From assembly GCA_037367405.1 (NCBI GenBank), contig JAZKJV010006036.1:1-64000 (forward strand): DNA of 64,000 bases, given 5' to 3'. Each line of letters opens with the position of its first letter. Position 1 is the stretch's first letter. This DNA comes from Ottelia alismoides (Eukaryota; Streptophyta; Magnoliopsida; Alismatales; Hydrocharitaceae). The notes under the pieces are model-generated. The model worked only from the letters and a program-made list of their open reading frames with translations, was not told the DNA's origin and searched no databases. Positions 45,905 to 55,937 of this stretch are shown here, piece by piece. The position numbers and the translations under genes are program-made.

Positions 45905-46712
45905 TAAGGCAAAAAAGGGAGAATCACACATAAGTGTCCGCCCCAAGATAATATTATAAAGATAGGAACAAACTTAGACTCGAGGAGAGTCTCATCCAAG
46001 TAGTAGCGACTATAAGAATGTCACACCATATTGAGCATGCCATAGACTCCAAATCAATGGAACTGGTTTCGACCATCTAGCAGGTGAAGAAAGACAAGTC
46101 ACATATAGGAATCCAACAGACTTTCCGCATTGCCATTGTCCAACCATTGCATGTCCATTTTAGCCTACGCTTCTTCACTTTGTCACAACCCAAAAAGAGA
46201 TGATATGCAGACTTCACTCTTGTCCCACAAATAGCATGATATCAGGAGTTATAGAGATGTTACCCAATGTTCCTTCATCATAGTCTCATACGATTCAAGA
46301 GCTACTAGAAAACTTTAACCCATAAAGAAATATATACATTGCAAATAAGCTCACAAACCATTTCCCTCGGAATAGGTGAAGGTGGTGTATCTACCGCTCT
46401 GTAAGCCCTCTTCACCAAACTCCCCGTCACGCCACTGGTAATAGCCCCAAACCCAGATGGGCCCTTCATAGCACTCATGATCTCAATAATCTCCAAGAAA
46501 CATTGATTTGGATAGTCAGATTGTAAAGTAGGAGACCAAGCCTTGTCTACTCAGACTTTAGATGGTAATAACTCCTGATCCATTGCTAAGGCAAACAGAC
46601 ACAGAAATTTCTCTGCTAGAACTCCCTCATCCATCCAATCATCCCTCCAGAATTTAAATGTATAGGTGCTACCATCGCTTACAACAGTACAACCAGGTGG
46701 AAAAGAGAAGGT
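45905..46712 (-). pseudogene. LINE ORF2 3' end remnant
   Basis: Minus-strand text from the region after the reverse transcriptase of plant L1-like elements: FKFWRDDWMDEGVLAEKF (46590-46660) and pieces of the terminal zinc-finger region, then the 3' tail near 45905 (GGGCGGACACTTATGTG, with purine run) which matches the tail of the LINE at 54718-55937. Several stops. It is interrupted on the right by a plus-strand LINE end. Confidence 0.7.
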
Positions 46713-46713
46713 A

Positions 46714-46747
46714 ATCGTGGCATAATCGTGGCATAATCGTGGCATAA
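46714..46747 (+). repeat. 11-bp unit repeated three times
   Basis: ATCGTGGCATA in three tandem copies at the junction between two LINE pieces of opposite orientation. Confidence 0.85.
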
Positions 46748-47115
46748 TAGTTGCTGATGGATATGCTGACCTGTGCCCTTGCAATGCCTCCCTCGCCTGA
46801 GCAATCGGCTTATGTTGTCCTCCTCGCCACTGTGATCTGGCACATCTGGCGGGAGCGCAACAGTCTTTGGACCTCCTCATCTTGTCAACCGGCTGATCGC
46901 ACAATTGCAGATATTCTATGTTCCTTCAATCACATTAAGTTAAACGTTGGGACCTGAGTTTTTGTCTTCCTCATGGCCCTTTACAATGATTGTGATTCAT
47001 TCGGGCTACATCTGTTAGCCTGAACCTTTTATCTTTTTTGACTACACTTTTTGTAAGACACTTTTTGTATCAATCTTCACTTGTGAAATACAAGATTTAC
47101 ATCTACTTAAACAAA
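46748..47115 (+). pseudogene. LINE 3' end, plus strand
   Basis: An open stretch with VVLLATVIWHIWRERNSLW, the usual C-terminal wording of plant LINE ORF2, followed by a 3' untranslated part ending in an A-rich tail (47099-47115). 5'-truncated insertion. Confidence 0.75.
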
Positions 47116-47199
47116 AAAATGAAGAAACAGGTGTGTCGGACGAGGCACTAGGGAATATCATGCATGAACTCTGTAAATCTCTCAAATCGATTTGCATTA

Positions 47200-47545
47200 T
47201 AAGTCTGCTATAGCATCGAAGATCATAGCATACCTGAAAAGAAGACGTATTGACGATATTCCGTGGAAGGTGGATTTCTCGAAGGGTTACGACACAGTAG
47301 ATTGGTGATTTTTATGGTCTACCATGGCAAAGAGAGATTTCCCAGAACTTTGGATATCTTGGATGAAGAGATGCGTAACAATGGCCTCTTATTTCATACG
47401 GGTTAACGATCGCCCAGAAGGGGGTTTCTTCCAGCCTCAACGTGGAGTCAGACAGGGTTATCTGTTGACACCAATGCTCTTTGCGGTTGTGGTGGATGTT
47501 CTGCTCGCATGGTTGACTAGGCAACTAGAGATAAAACCGAGGTAG
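47200..47545 (+). pseudogene. LINE reverse transcriptase fragment
   Basis: Plus strand: KVDFSKGYDTVDW (RT domain, followed by a stop), then FPELWISWMKRCV and RGVRQGYLLTPMLFAVVVD, classical non-LTR RT motifs. The catalytic FADD box is not present in this piece. It ends near 47545. Confidence 0.85.
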
Positions 47546-47559
47546 GAAATATCGATATC

Positions 47560-47955
47560 ATATCAGTACGCCCGGAAAAGGATATATCGACGATATCGGT
47601 GTAAATGTCGGAAATGACTCAAAAAAGCCATTTTTATCATTTTTTAGAAATTAAGATCATCCAAGATGTTAAAACAACAAATAACCTACAAATACACGCT
47701 TATATCACACATATCGGTCATTTATACCCCATATATTGCATATATTGGTCATATCGAACATATCGATGCTAACGTTGATTGTTGAGTTATAGATATTGTA
47801 AAATGGATTTAATCCAAGTTCTTTAATATTAAATAACTTACAAATATACACATAAATGACACATAGATCATCTATAACCCTTGTATAGCAAATATCGATC
47901 ATATTGAACATATCGTTGTGAATGTTGATTGGTGATTAATAAATATTGGAATTGG
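47560..47955 (+). repeat. Duplicated AT-rich segment with TATCG words
   Basis: Imperfect ~150-bp duplication: 47655-47805 and 47810-47955 share TACAAATA.AC..., CATAT.GAACATATCG and GTTGATTG. The left part is full of ATATCGA words. Transposon family not recognised. Confidence 0.55.
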
Positions 47956-48009
47956 AATCAAAGTAGCTAAGTTAAGCACACTTAGAACACCTTTTTTGTT
48001 CTTGGAAGA

Positions 48010-48310
48010 CAATGAATAAGTGTTGCAGAAGACGGTATTCAGTATTCAGTCGGAGGGGTCACTGAATAGAGAATAATCGGTATTCGGGCGACTATTTGGA
48101 ATTATTCGGTTTTGTATTTTTTAATATAAAAATTATTTATAATACATATATTCTTATATTTTTATACATATATGGTCATTAGTTAACAATCCAGGATAAA
48201 AGTACCAATCAATATAATAGATGTATGGAATTTGACATTTATTGTGATACCGTGGTAAAATGTTACACATAAAAACTGAAAAGTGAAAATAAGAAAAAAT
48301 AAAAATATTG
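48010..48310. mobile_element. Degraded non-autonomous element, copy 1
   Basis: GGTATTCAGTATTCAGTCGG, TCACTGAATAGAGAAT and TACCAATCAATA blocks match 51880-52170 in the same order. The ATTCGG words are reminiscent of hAT-type elements. Ends not resolved. Confidence 0.5.
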
Positions 48311-48337
48311 CGATACCGTGGTACGTCCTCGTCCTCT

Positions 48338-48505
48338 CACCTGGCCGTGTCGTGTGTGTATGGTCCCTGTGATGGTGGTATGCGAGGAGAGTTATGGGAG
48401 GATCTTTTGGAGGCTGGTAGGGCTGTCGGTAGGACTCCGTGGGTGGTGGGGATGATTTCAACGTCACCCTTCTTACTGCGGACAGACCCGGGGGGAGGGG
48501 GGGCC
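48338..48505 (+). pseudogene. LINE endonuclease fragment, plus strand
   Basis: VYGPCDGGMRGELWEDL followed, after a 1-bp frameshift, by DFNVTLLTADRPGG. These are the Y-G and GDFN motifs of the AP-type endonuclease of L1-like elements. It abuts, head to head, the minus-strand LINE that starts at about 48510. Confidence 0.75.
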
Positions 48506-48509
48506 AAGA

Positions 48510-49910
48510 GAGAGCACGACATCTCTGGCCCAAGCATGGAACTGTAGTGATCCAGGGCCACTAAAGAGACCTCAGCAGGTCTATCAATTGCCCTCCCCTG
48601 CGCATCCAGTAGGGAATGAATGTGGTTTCTAGATACCCTCGTTTTTGTCGAGAGGTGGAAGTATTTGTTGTTGCGATCACCAAGCTTTAACCAGTTAATT
48701 CGACTCTTCTGCGTTCGAGCCCATTCAAGGTATACATCCAGTTCCGCGAGGTGGTTTTTTACCCCCGATTCGAGCTGAACAAGGAAAGGATCCAGAGGGT
48801 CAAACGCCAAGGCTTCATTGATGTTATCAAGGAATTACCGACTTAGCTTCAGAGAAAACGTTAGCCTCCTTAGAGGCCCACCCTTTGGGGGCAATCTTGA
48901 CATTATTCAGCTTACGGGAAAGGCAGAATAGCGAGTTCCCGTAGATTGGGATCGCCCAGCCTCTGTCCACGGCATCTTGGTAGCCATGCCTTGCAACCCG
49001 ATAGTCAAAAAATCTGAATGGTTTGGGACGACTGACGCTTCCGGAGAGCTCAATGCAAAACAAGTAGCGGTCGCTCGAGGGCAGGGGGAGTAGGTGAGCT
49101 TTGCCTGTGGGAAGAGTGAAATCCATGAGGAATTAACCATGTCGTGATCAAGTCTAGCCACGATTCTTGTTGATCCTATAGAGGAATTGACCAGGAGCAT
49201 GCGTTACCAACGGACTCCTGCTCAAAGAGGCCACACTCGTTAATACAGTTGTTGAAGTCATCCATGGGATTGCCAGGGGAGCGCGCCCACCCCTCTTTTC
49301 TGTGACAATGCGAACCACGTTAAAATCGCCAAGCCCCAGCCATGGGACTGATATGTTGCTGGAGTTTCGTGAGAGGTGTTCCCAGAGATCCCTTCAAAGT
49401 GTATGGCAGTTCTCACCATATACCACCATGATGTGGAAAGTAAACCCTCCATGGGTGGATCAGGTCATGGTGATGGCTTGTGGGGTGATTCCCATTGGAG
49501 TGCAGCTCCAGCACTCTGATTTCCATAGATGATGGAGATTTCCATAGAAGATAGATTCTTCTCATTGGGATGTTGTTATGAATGGAAGCCCACCCCTTAG
49601 GTAGCAAGTTGGCAAACTTTTGCCTATTTTCTGGCCTGATCTTGGTTTCCATCAGACCAATTATTTATGCGTTCCTAGCTTGTAGATACCGAAGCATTTT
49701 TCTGAGCTTGCGGGGCTTGTTGATCCCCCCTGGTGTTGCAAACTGCAACCAACATAAAGTGTTTGCAGGTAGGGTGACGGAGGCCCGTTGTTCTTTAGGA
49801 TGCCCTTGGGTCCCTTTTTTCTTATGAGTGGCCGAGGTCCATGCCGGATTTTCAACCGTAAGTATCTCAGGGACAGAGCACTCAGCTTGCTGGAGCACAG
49901 CAGGACTGTC
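48510..49910 (-). pseudogene. LINE ORF2 5' part: endonuclease and linker
   Basis: Minus strand in several frames: IGLMETKI at the endonuclease start (near 49650), NSSIGSTRIVARLD (near 49160), KPFRFFDYRVARHGYQDAVD (near 49000), then QKSRINWLKLGDRNNKYFH (near 48690), the segment before the reverse transcriptase. Frameshifts separate these blocks, so the copy is inactive. Truncated at about 48510, before the RT domain. Confidence 0.85.
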
Positions 49911-50313
49911 AATGGCTTCAGCAGTTGGGTTGTTCAGGTCAAAGACGAGGTTCCCATTATCATCTGTGGCATGGACTGGGGGCTTCCGATTGGAGACAAG
50001 TTTCCTCTACAGTAGGCCCCTAGGGCCAAAGGGGAAGGAAGGGATGGGCTTATTGAGGGTGGAGGCACACTTCGGGACCTTAGGCTGCGAGCGATCCAAC
50101 TGCTCCGGGTCGGAGGGCCTTGCTCCAGCTTGCAGGTTGCAATTTGTAGAGGTGCCTTCAGCAGCGCTTTGTACGGGTGCAATCAGCACAATAGAGCTCT
50201 GAAGAGGAGGCAGAGGAATGGTGCGTCGATGTTGTAGGTTCCATGTCCCTGGGGGATGTAGAAGCCTGCGTGTCAGGACCGGGGTCTGCTACTGAGTTCA
50301 CAGGGCCACCCGT

Positions 50314-51240
50314 CTAGGCGGTTCCCACAGAGTAGGTGTCGTTTAGGGTAGACGAGCAGCTATTAGGATAGTGGCCGAAGGATGCACATCTGCTCATCGA
50401 GGGGGGTTCCACTCCAGTTCTACCTCGATCATCTGTCGTTGCCTCGAGTAGAACAATAGGGGAATGACCTTTAGGATCGTCTTGGATGCATGGATGGAGA
50501 TACAGCACCTGGCGTAGCCCTCACTATGGCATGATGCTGTAGCAGCGTCCATGAAGAGTGGCGTTCCCAGGAGGCTTGCGAGCTTATTTAGAATCCATGC
50601 CGAGGTGTGGCCCAAGCTTAGGCCATGGAAGCGCACCCAGAGCGGGATCTCCGAGAGCAGGTCGCGTTCAAGGCAGGAGCCTGCCTCCCATCTTCTGATC
50701 ACCATAAATCGTCCCTTAAAGAGCCATGGACCTCCAGCAAGTATTCGTTGGCAATCCCCATCACTTGTGAGCTACAAGTAGAAGAAGTTGTTGGGGTGGG
50801 GAAAGAGTTTGTACTCCCCCGGTTGGCTTCCAGACCTTCTCGATGGACGCAATAAGCATCTTTCTGTAGGGTCTTTTCCCCAAGATATAAAAGACAAGGG
50901 TATTCTGCCATAACTTGTCCAACAAGATTGCATCCTCCTCGGTGACGAAGGTGACTTCCTCTTCGTCGACAACAGAAGGAAGGGAGAAGGCCATTCGCCA
51001 CGAAGGGGGTGCATTGGCTGTGGGAGTTCCACATACCTCACGCCAGGAATGCTTGGGAGGGAAAGAGGTCAAAGGGGGTGAGGGGGCGAAGGATGGTAAG
51101 GCTTGGGGACGGGAGGGGGGAGGGGTGTCTTGTCGCCCCTGCGATCCTCCAGGGGGAGGAGGAAGGGGGGGCGACAAGGGTAGGGTTCGGGGTCATCTCA
51201 GGGCCCATACGATGAATCGAATTCCTCCTCCTTCCCTCGT
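50314..51240 (-). pseudogene. LINE ORF1 (DUF4283-type, zinc knuckle)
   Basis: Upstream of the ORF2 piece on the same strand. Pro-rich N-terminus, then WQNTLVFYILGKRPYRKML and LPLWVRFHG-like text (IPLWVRFHGLSLGHTSAWIL), typical of the DUF4283 RNA-binding region of plant LINE ORF1. It ends with a CCHC-like knuckle CASFGHYPNSC whose first cysteine is replaced by Met. Frameshifts are present near 50705-50770. Together with 48510-49910 this is the 5' half of one LINE. Confidence 0.8.
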
Positions 51241-51259
51241 GGTTTACAATGAATCATAG

Positions 51260-51879
51260 AGATAAAAGGTTCTCGTCTATCGTAAATCCAGTGGTGGTTT
51301 GTTGTGGTCAGAGCTGACCAAGTACACTACTTGTGGCAGCATAGTGAAGGGAACATCATGAGTGCGCACACATTTTGCGTAAGTGGCCTTCGAACAAAGT
51401 TGTCGAGGCCTTGTTGAAGTGGAACAAGAACATGGAGGTGCATTAAATTCATGTGTGCGGCCCTAGGGCCTAGACACATGTATGCGTGCGACCCTAGGGC
51501 CTTGTCACATGCAGTGTATTGGCAGTGACGGTAACATTCCCTAGTAAGGACATGCCCCTATGCATCCTTGGCCTCACCATATGCAACTTGACTTCTCTTT
51601 TTCTTAAAGGGTATATACTCCTCACTCCCTACTCTACACTCCTTCCCAATCTCTGCCACTACTCACAGGAGAGCTCATGAATGTCAAAAGGGACAATTGG
51701 GCCCAAAACCCATATAAAAAATTGAGCAAGAGACGCCCTGTTATGCTTTTCTAATTTCTTTCTTATTTTTTTAATTAAAACCTATGTGTACACCGAAGTC
51801 AAGTTTTCTTATAATGTAAATAGAGGCTATATTACACAGCTAATATAAATGATCGCATGTGCTTACTTTCCTACGATCA
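51260..51879. other. No gene recognised
   Basis: Contains an imperfect direct repeat GTGCGGCCCTAGGGCCT / GTGCGACCCTAGGGCCT (about 51457 and 51486), and little else. Confidence 0.4.
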
Positions 51880-52320
51880 GTGTTACGGAAATCATTATTC
51901 AGTATTTAGTCGGAGTGGTCACTGAATAAAGAATATTACGTATTCAGGAGAATATTCAGAGTTATTGGGATATGAATTTTTTAATTATTTAAAATATAGA
52001 TATTATGTCTCATACATATATTATATATTTATACATACATGGCCATTAATCAATAAGAATCCAATATAAGAGTACCAATTAATAAGTTACATATATGGAG
52101 CTTTAACATTTGTGGTGATATCGAGATAAATGAGAACCTTTAAAAATAAAAAATCACCAGCCTGTTGCAATAGTCGGCCGAATACCTGAATATCAGGCCG
52201 AATATTCGGGTTGGATCGAATATTGACCGAATAGCAATATTATATTCAATCACCCCACAATATAAGAATATCCGATCGAATATTCGGTCTATTTAGTCTA
52301 ATATTACAAGAGTGCCTACA
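51880..52320. mobile_element. Degraded non-autonomous element, copy 2
   Basis: Related to 48010-48310 over ~290 bp, followed by GGCCGAATATTCGG-type words. hAT-like by wording only; ends not resolved. Confidence 0.45.
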
Positions 52321-52714
52321 ACCTTTGATGCATACTTTGTTTTGTAAGATGCCACTTGATCGTCCTCCATAGGCCATCTTGTCTTAGTAAAATGTACATA
52401 TCAACTATAGTCTATAGATATTCCGTTCCATGCCTCTCATACTATATGCCTTTTAGTTAAATTCTATAGTTGTAGAGAAGGAAAAGATCCAAGTTATTGG
52501 AAGATGGGAATTCTTTATGATCATGTATGAACATGAAAACTGTGAAAATTCAGTGCTCAAGTGCCTTGTCTTGTAACTGTGATAGGACATATTGGGATTT
52601 CATTTTATGTCATGTGCATACTTCGATTCTCTGAAGTTACTTGGAAAAGGTTTCTTCAGTACGATGTGTACACGACCATATACACTTGTGGTTAGCTTCT
52701 AATTTCGTATGCAG

Positions 52715-52867
52715 GCTCTAGAAAAATACAAGTACGAGCAGTCTCTTGAACACACAGGCCAGTATATTGAAAAGCTTGAGCAAGAGCTCGAAGAATATCA
52801 CAAACACCTGGTTTTGTACAAGAAAAGAAAAGGAGAAAATGTGGGTGAAGTTAACACATCTCCTTAA
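52715..52867 (+). CDS. Terminal exon of an unrecognised coiled-coil protein
   Basis: Follows a good splice acceptor (TTCGTATGCAG). Fifty codons then TAA at 52865: the translation starts ALEKYKYEQSLEHTGQYIEK and continues with a Glu/Lys-rich, heptad-like helix, then a polar tail. It looks like the conserved C-terminal coiled coil of a host protein, but I do not know the family. It could be the last exon of the gene whose earlier exon is at 37775-37846; direct joining would put a stop in frame, so an intermediate exon is missing or the two are unrelated. Confidence 0.5.
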   Translation, partial: ALEKYKYEQSLEHTGQYIEKLEQELEEYHKHLVLYKKRKGENVGEVNTSP

Positions 52868-53100
52868 ACTCAGCATGCTTTTCGTCTTGAAATCCGTCTC
52901 CTGGGTTTGACAGGCAAATGTTTAAGGATCTGATATACATGGTCTGGGCTTGGCAAGCAACATGAGCGGATTTATCACTCATCAGTCTGGAACAGAATGT
53001 ACATGATCATTTATCTGAATATTTCCTGAGCACGTTCATGGTCTTTGCAGCATGGTCTTACAACAACCAACCTGCAATGCATATTTCGAAAGTATTATAT

Positions 53101-53232
53101 GAGCTCTATTTCCGGTCCAAAATGCAGACATGAGCGATTTCTCCTGCAACCTTGTTGTAACCTTATGAGCTCTATTTCCGGTCCAAAATGCAGACATGAG
53201 CGATTCCTCCTGCAACCTTGTTGTAACCTTAT
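53101..53232 (+). repeat. 66-bp perfect-like tandem duplication
   Basis: Two copies of a 66-bp unit beginning GAGCTCTATTTCCGGTCCAA, differing at one base (TTTCTCC versus TTCCTCC). They lie in the 3' flank of the exon at 52715-52867. Confidence 0.9.
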
Positions 53233-53618
53233 TTGCAGGATTTTGCTGACCGTGCAGGTATTTTTGCTAGGCTCATATATCATGTCATTTATTAGTTTCA
53301 TATATTAACATTTGATTGTAATTCTAAAATTTGACAAAGCATTAATAATGGCATTCCTTTTTCAGAAGCATATGAAGGGAGCTGTAGAGATTCTTAGGTA
53401 GCGACATTGTGAATGAAGATTAACCTTGGAAATACCTCTCAAATACTAACCGGTTTCTGATTTTGGGCGTACATGCTGCTGGAGTGGCTGGCTGGTATTG
53501 TTGATTCAATTGTCCCAACCTTTTCCTTCTATGCTCTGGAGTTTTTCAAGTGTTTTTGCTTACTCGAATAAATTACTTATTCAATCATAGTTATATTGTT
53601 TATGCCTATGCATCTAGA
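53233..53618 (+). other. Likely 3' flank of the host gene
   Basis: No coding region. A possible polyadenylation signal AATAAA lies near 53567. The copia LTR begins directly after at 53619. Confidence 0.35.
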
Positions 53619-53801
53619 TGTTTGAATGGAAAGGTATTAAAAAGGAAATGTCTTATATATTGTGTGGAGAAGAGAATGAACTTTCATGTTTATTCCATAT
53701 GTATGGTCTCTTATATAGAGAGAAAACCCTATAGAGCCCAAAAGGGAAAAATACATAAATACCCCAAAGGGTTACATGACATAAATATAATAACTTTAAC
53801 A
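53619..53801 (-). mobile_element. Copia LTR (183 bp), minus strand
   Basis: Minus-strand start TGTTAAAGTTATTATATT and end ...CCATTCAAACA. Contains CTATATAAGAGACC (TATA box) and GGTATTTATGTA, as in the LTR at 43421-43619, so the two belong to one copia family. Confidence 0.8.
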
Positions 53802-54165
53802 CTCCCCCTCAAGTTGGAGCATGTCTGTCGATCATGCCCAACTTGAAAACTAAATACATGAGGCGCTTCTTTAGAAGTGCCTTCGTGAAGATGTCTGCAA
53901 GTTGAAGTTCAGTGGAGATGTGTGGAGTGATGATATGTCATCCTCGTATTGCATCACAAAGAAAATGACATTCAACTATAATGTATTTTGTCTGCTCATG
54001 GAAAAGTGGATTTGTGGCGATGTATGTGGCAGATTTATTGCTGCAGTATAAGGGTACATGAGTAGCGATTGACAAACCAAGTTCTTTTGAAAAGAGACAA
54101 GTCATGTGATATCACAGCTTGTAGTGGATCGACGATCCTCATGAGAGCTGGCATACTAGAATATG
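53802..54165 (-). pseudogene. Copia RNase H C-terminus and PPT, minus strand
   Basis: AACTTGAGGGGGAG (minus strand) precedes the LTR. Upstream on the minus strand the text reads LYCSNKSATYIATNPLFHEQ and QLADIFTKAL, the end of copia RNase H, with a stop in between. The element is cut off at about 54165 by a hAT-like sequence. Confidence 0.85.
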
Positions 54166-54171
54166 TCACTA

Positions 54172-54310
54172 TTGCAAAAATCGGTTGATTAGTCTGTCCG
54201 ATTAGTCGACTCGGCAGGGTAGCTGAGTCGACTAGTCCAAATCGGTTAATAATCAAGTGTGACCAATTACTCGGGCGAGTAGTCGGGTTAGTCAGTCACT
54301 CATCTGATTT
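54172..54310. mobile_element. Possible hAT-like end
   Basis: AAAATCGGTTGATTAGTC, TCGACTAGTC and GAGTAGTCGG words as in the 44.1 kb patch. Ends and duplication not resolved. Confidence 0.35.
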
Positions 54311-54710
54311 TTGCTTGGATTTTTTGGTTTTTCTCCCAACTCCCACCTGAATACTCGAATACCCAAATATGGTTTAAGAGAGCTTACTATCAAACAGTAA
54401 GCTCCCTCGCCCTAAAACCATGCTCGACACCCCCCTCCCCCAAATCGTGACTCGCCTCCACCTCCGCGGCTCCGCCACCACATTGCCTCTCCTCCGACTC
54501 TTATCGAAGGACCCTCCACCTCAGCGTCGCCGACCTCAAAGGAGGTCGCAACACCTATGATAGCTCTCCTCTGAGCTTCTCTAATGCCCAACCGAGCCGC
54601 CTAGGTTAGGTTTTGTTTCTGCTTTTTTTGAAATTTTTGTTACATGTTCAAGTTACATGTTAGTAGTACATCAATTTGTAAGTTAGCATATGCTTCCAAG
54701 TTGCATGATG
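54311..54710. other. No gene recognised
   Basis: A CT-rich stretch (54390-54600) with CCTCCACCTCCGCGGCTCCG-like composition. No supported frame. Confidence 0.35.
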
Positions 54711-55937
54711 TTTTTATTTTCTTTTTTTTAAGCCAAATAAGGGGGATACACTCATAGGTGTTCGCCCCAGAGATTTATTAATAAGGTAACGAGAAATTAC
54801 AAAGAGAACAAGAAGAAGCCCCAGTCAGAGCCACGAATCCAGTAACCACGACACCTGAGTGTACACATTTTCTTTATAAAACCTTTGTCCAGAGAAAACC
54901 AGCGCATTCCTAGCCAACCAAAGCGCCCACACCACCACGATAGGGTGAAGCAATTCCCTACGCGGGCGGCCCTTGGCCGCCACCAGACTCCCACAGAACG
55001 AAGCAACATTGTCCGTAGTGACCCATTCCAGGTAAGAATCAGCCCAAACCGTCCCTATAACTTTACACCTGAAGAAGAGATGGTCCACCGATTCAATCTC
55101 CAACCCACACAGGAGGCACCTGTCGGATACCGACCCCAGCAGTCTGGAGCACCGATCCCGCGTCATCAGCCTCTTCCTCCTAGACAACCAAAGGAAAAAA
55201 TCAATCCTCTCGGGCAGGACAAGCCCCCAGAAGAAACCGCAATCTCCCGCAAGATCAGGTGAGAGAGAAGGCGGAGGCCTGCAAATCGTAGTGTATGCTT
55301 TCTCACCGAGAAGCTGCCCTCGTACTAGATCCAGTGATCGCACTGTTGGGAAGGGCCCCTCATCTCCCTAAGCGACTCAATCAGCCTGAGAAATTCTTCC
55401 AATCGTTGATCCGAGAAGTTGGAGCGAAAAAGAGGCATCCACATCCCATCCGCCCAGCAATCGGACACACGCGCCTCCGGATCCGTGGCCAATGCAAACA
55501 AAGGCGGAAGCGGTCACAAAGACTCCCCCCGCCCGTCCAGTCGTCCCTCCAAAAGGCGAAGATCTCCCTGCTCCCCAGCACCGGCCTGAATAGCTCACGG
55601 AACCTTGGTGCCACCGTTAAAATGCCCTTCCACAAGGGTGAAGGCCTCAGTCCCCTGCTACACGTATCGGGCGTATCACCATTGGGCACATAGATTCGAC
55701 GCATAAGGGATGAGCACAGATCGACACCATCCCCCACACCCTGGCCACCGACTTCAGCAATAGGGCCTCGTTCAACGCATCCATCTTTTTGATCCCGAGC
55801 CTGCCCTCGCTCTTCGGCAGTGTGATAGTGTCCCAATTGACCAGATGCATACCTGTAGATTCGTGCCCATTTTTTCCCCACAGAAATCGCCGCATCAATC
55901 GCTCCAGCCTCCGTCTAATCCCCGCCGGCAGGAGCCT
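54711..55937 (-). pseudogene. LINE ORF2 3' end, cut by an LTR element
   Basis: Minus strand from 55937: LERLMRRFLWGKNG, then FAFWRDDWTGGGSLCDRF, then a zinc-finger RVT region with FLWLSRRKRLMTRDRCSRLL and CLLCGLEIESVDHLFFRC, and a final WLARNALVFSG. At least two frameshifts (frames change near 55890 and 55360). The tail matches that at 45905 and ends in an A-rich tract (T-rich on plus, 54711-54729). The reading is broken at 55937 exactly where the Athila-like LTR begins; the rest would lie beyond the window. Confidence 0.88.
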
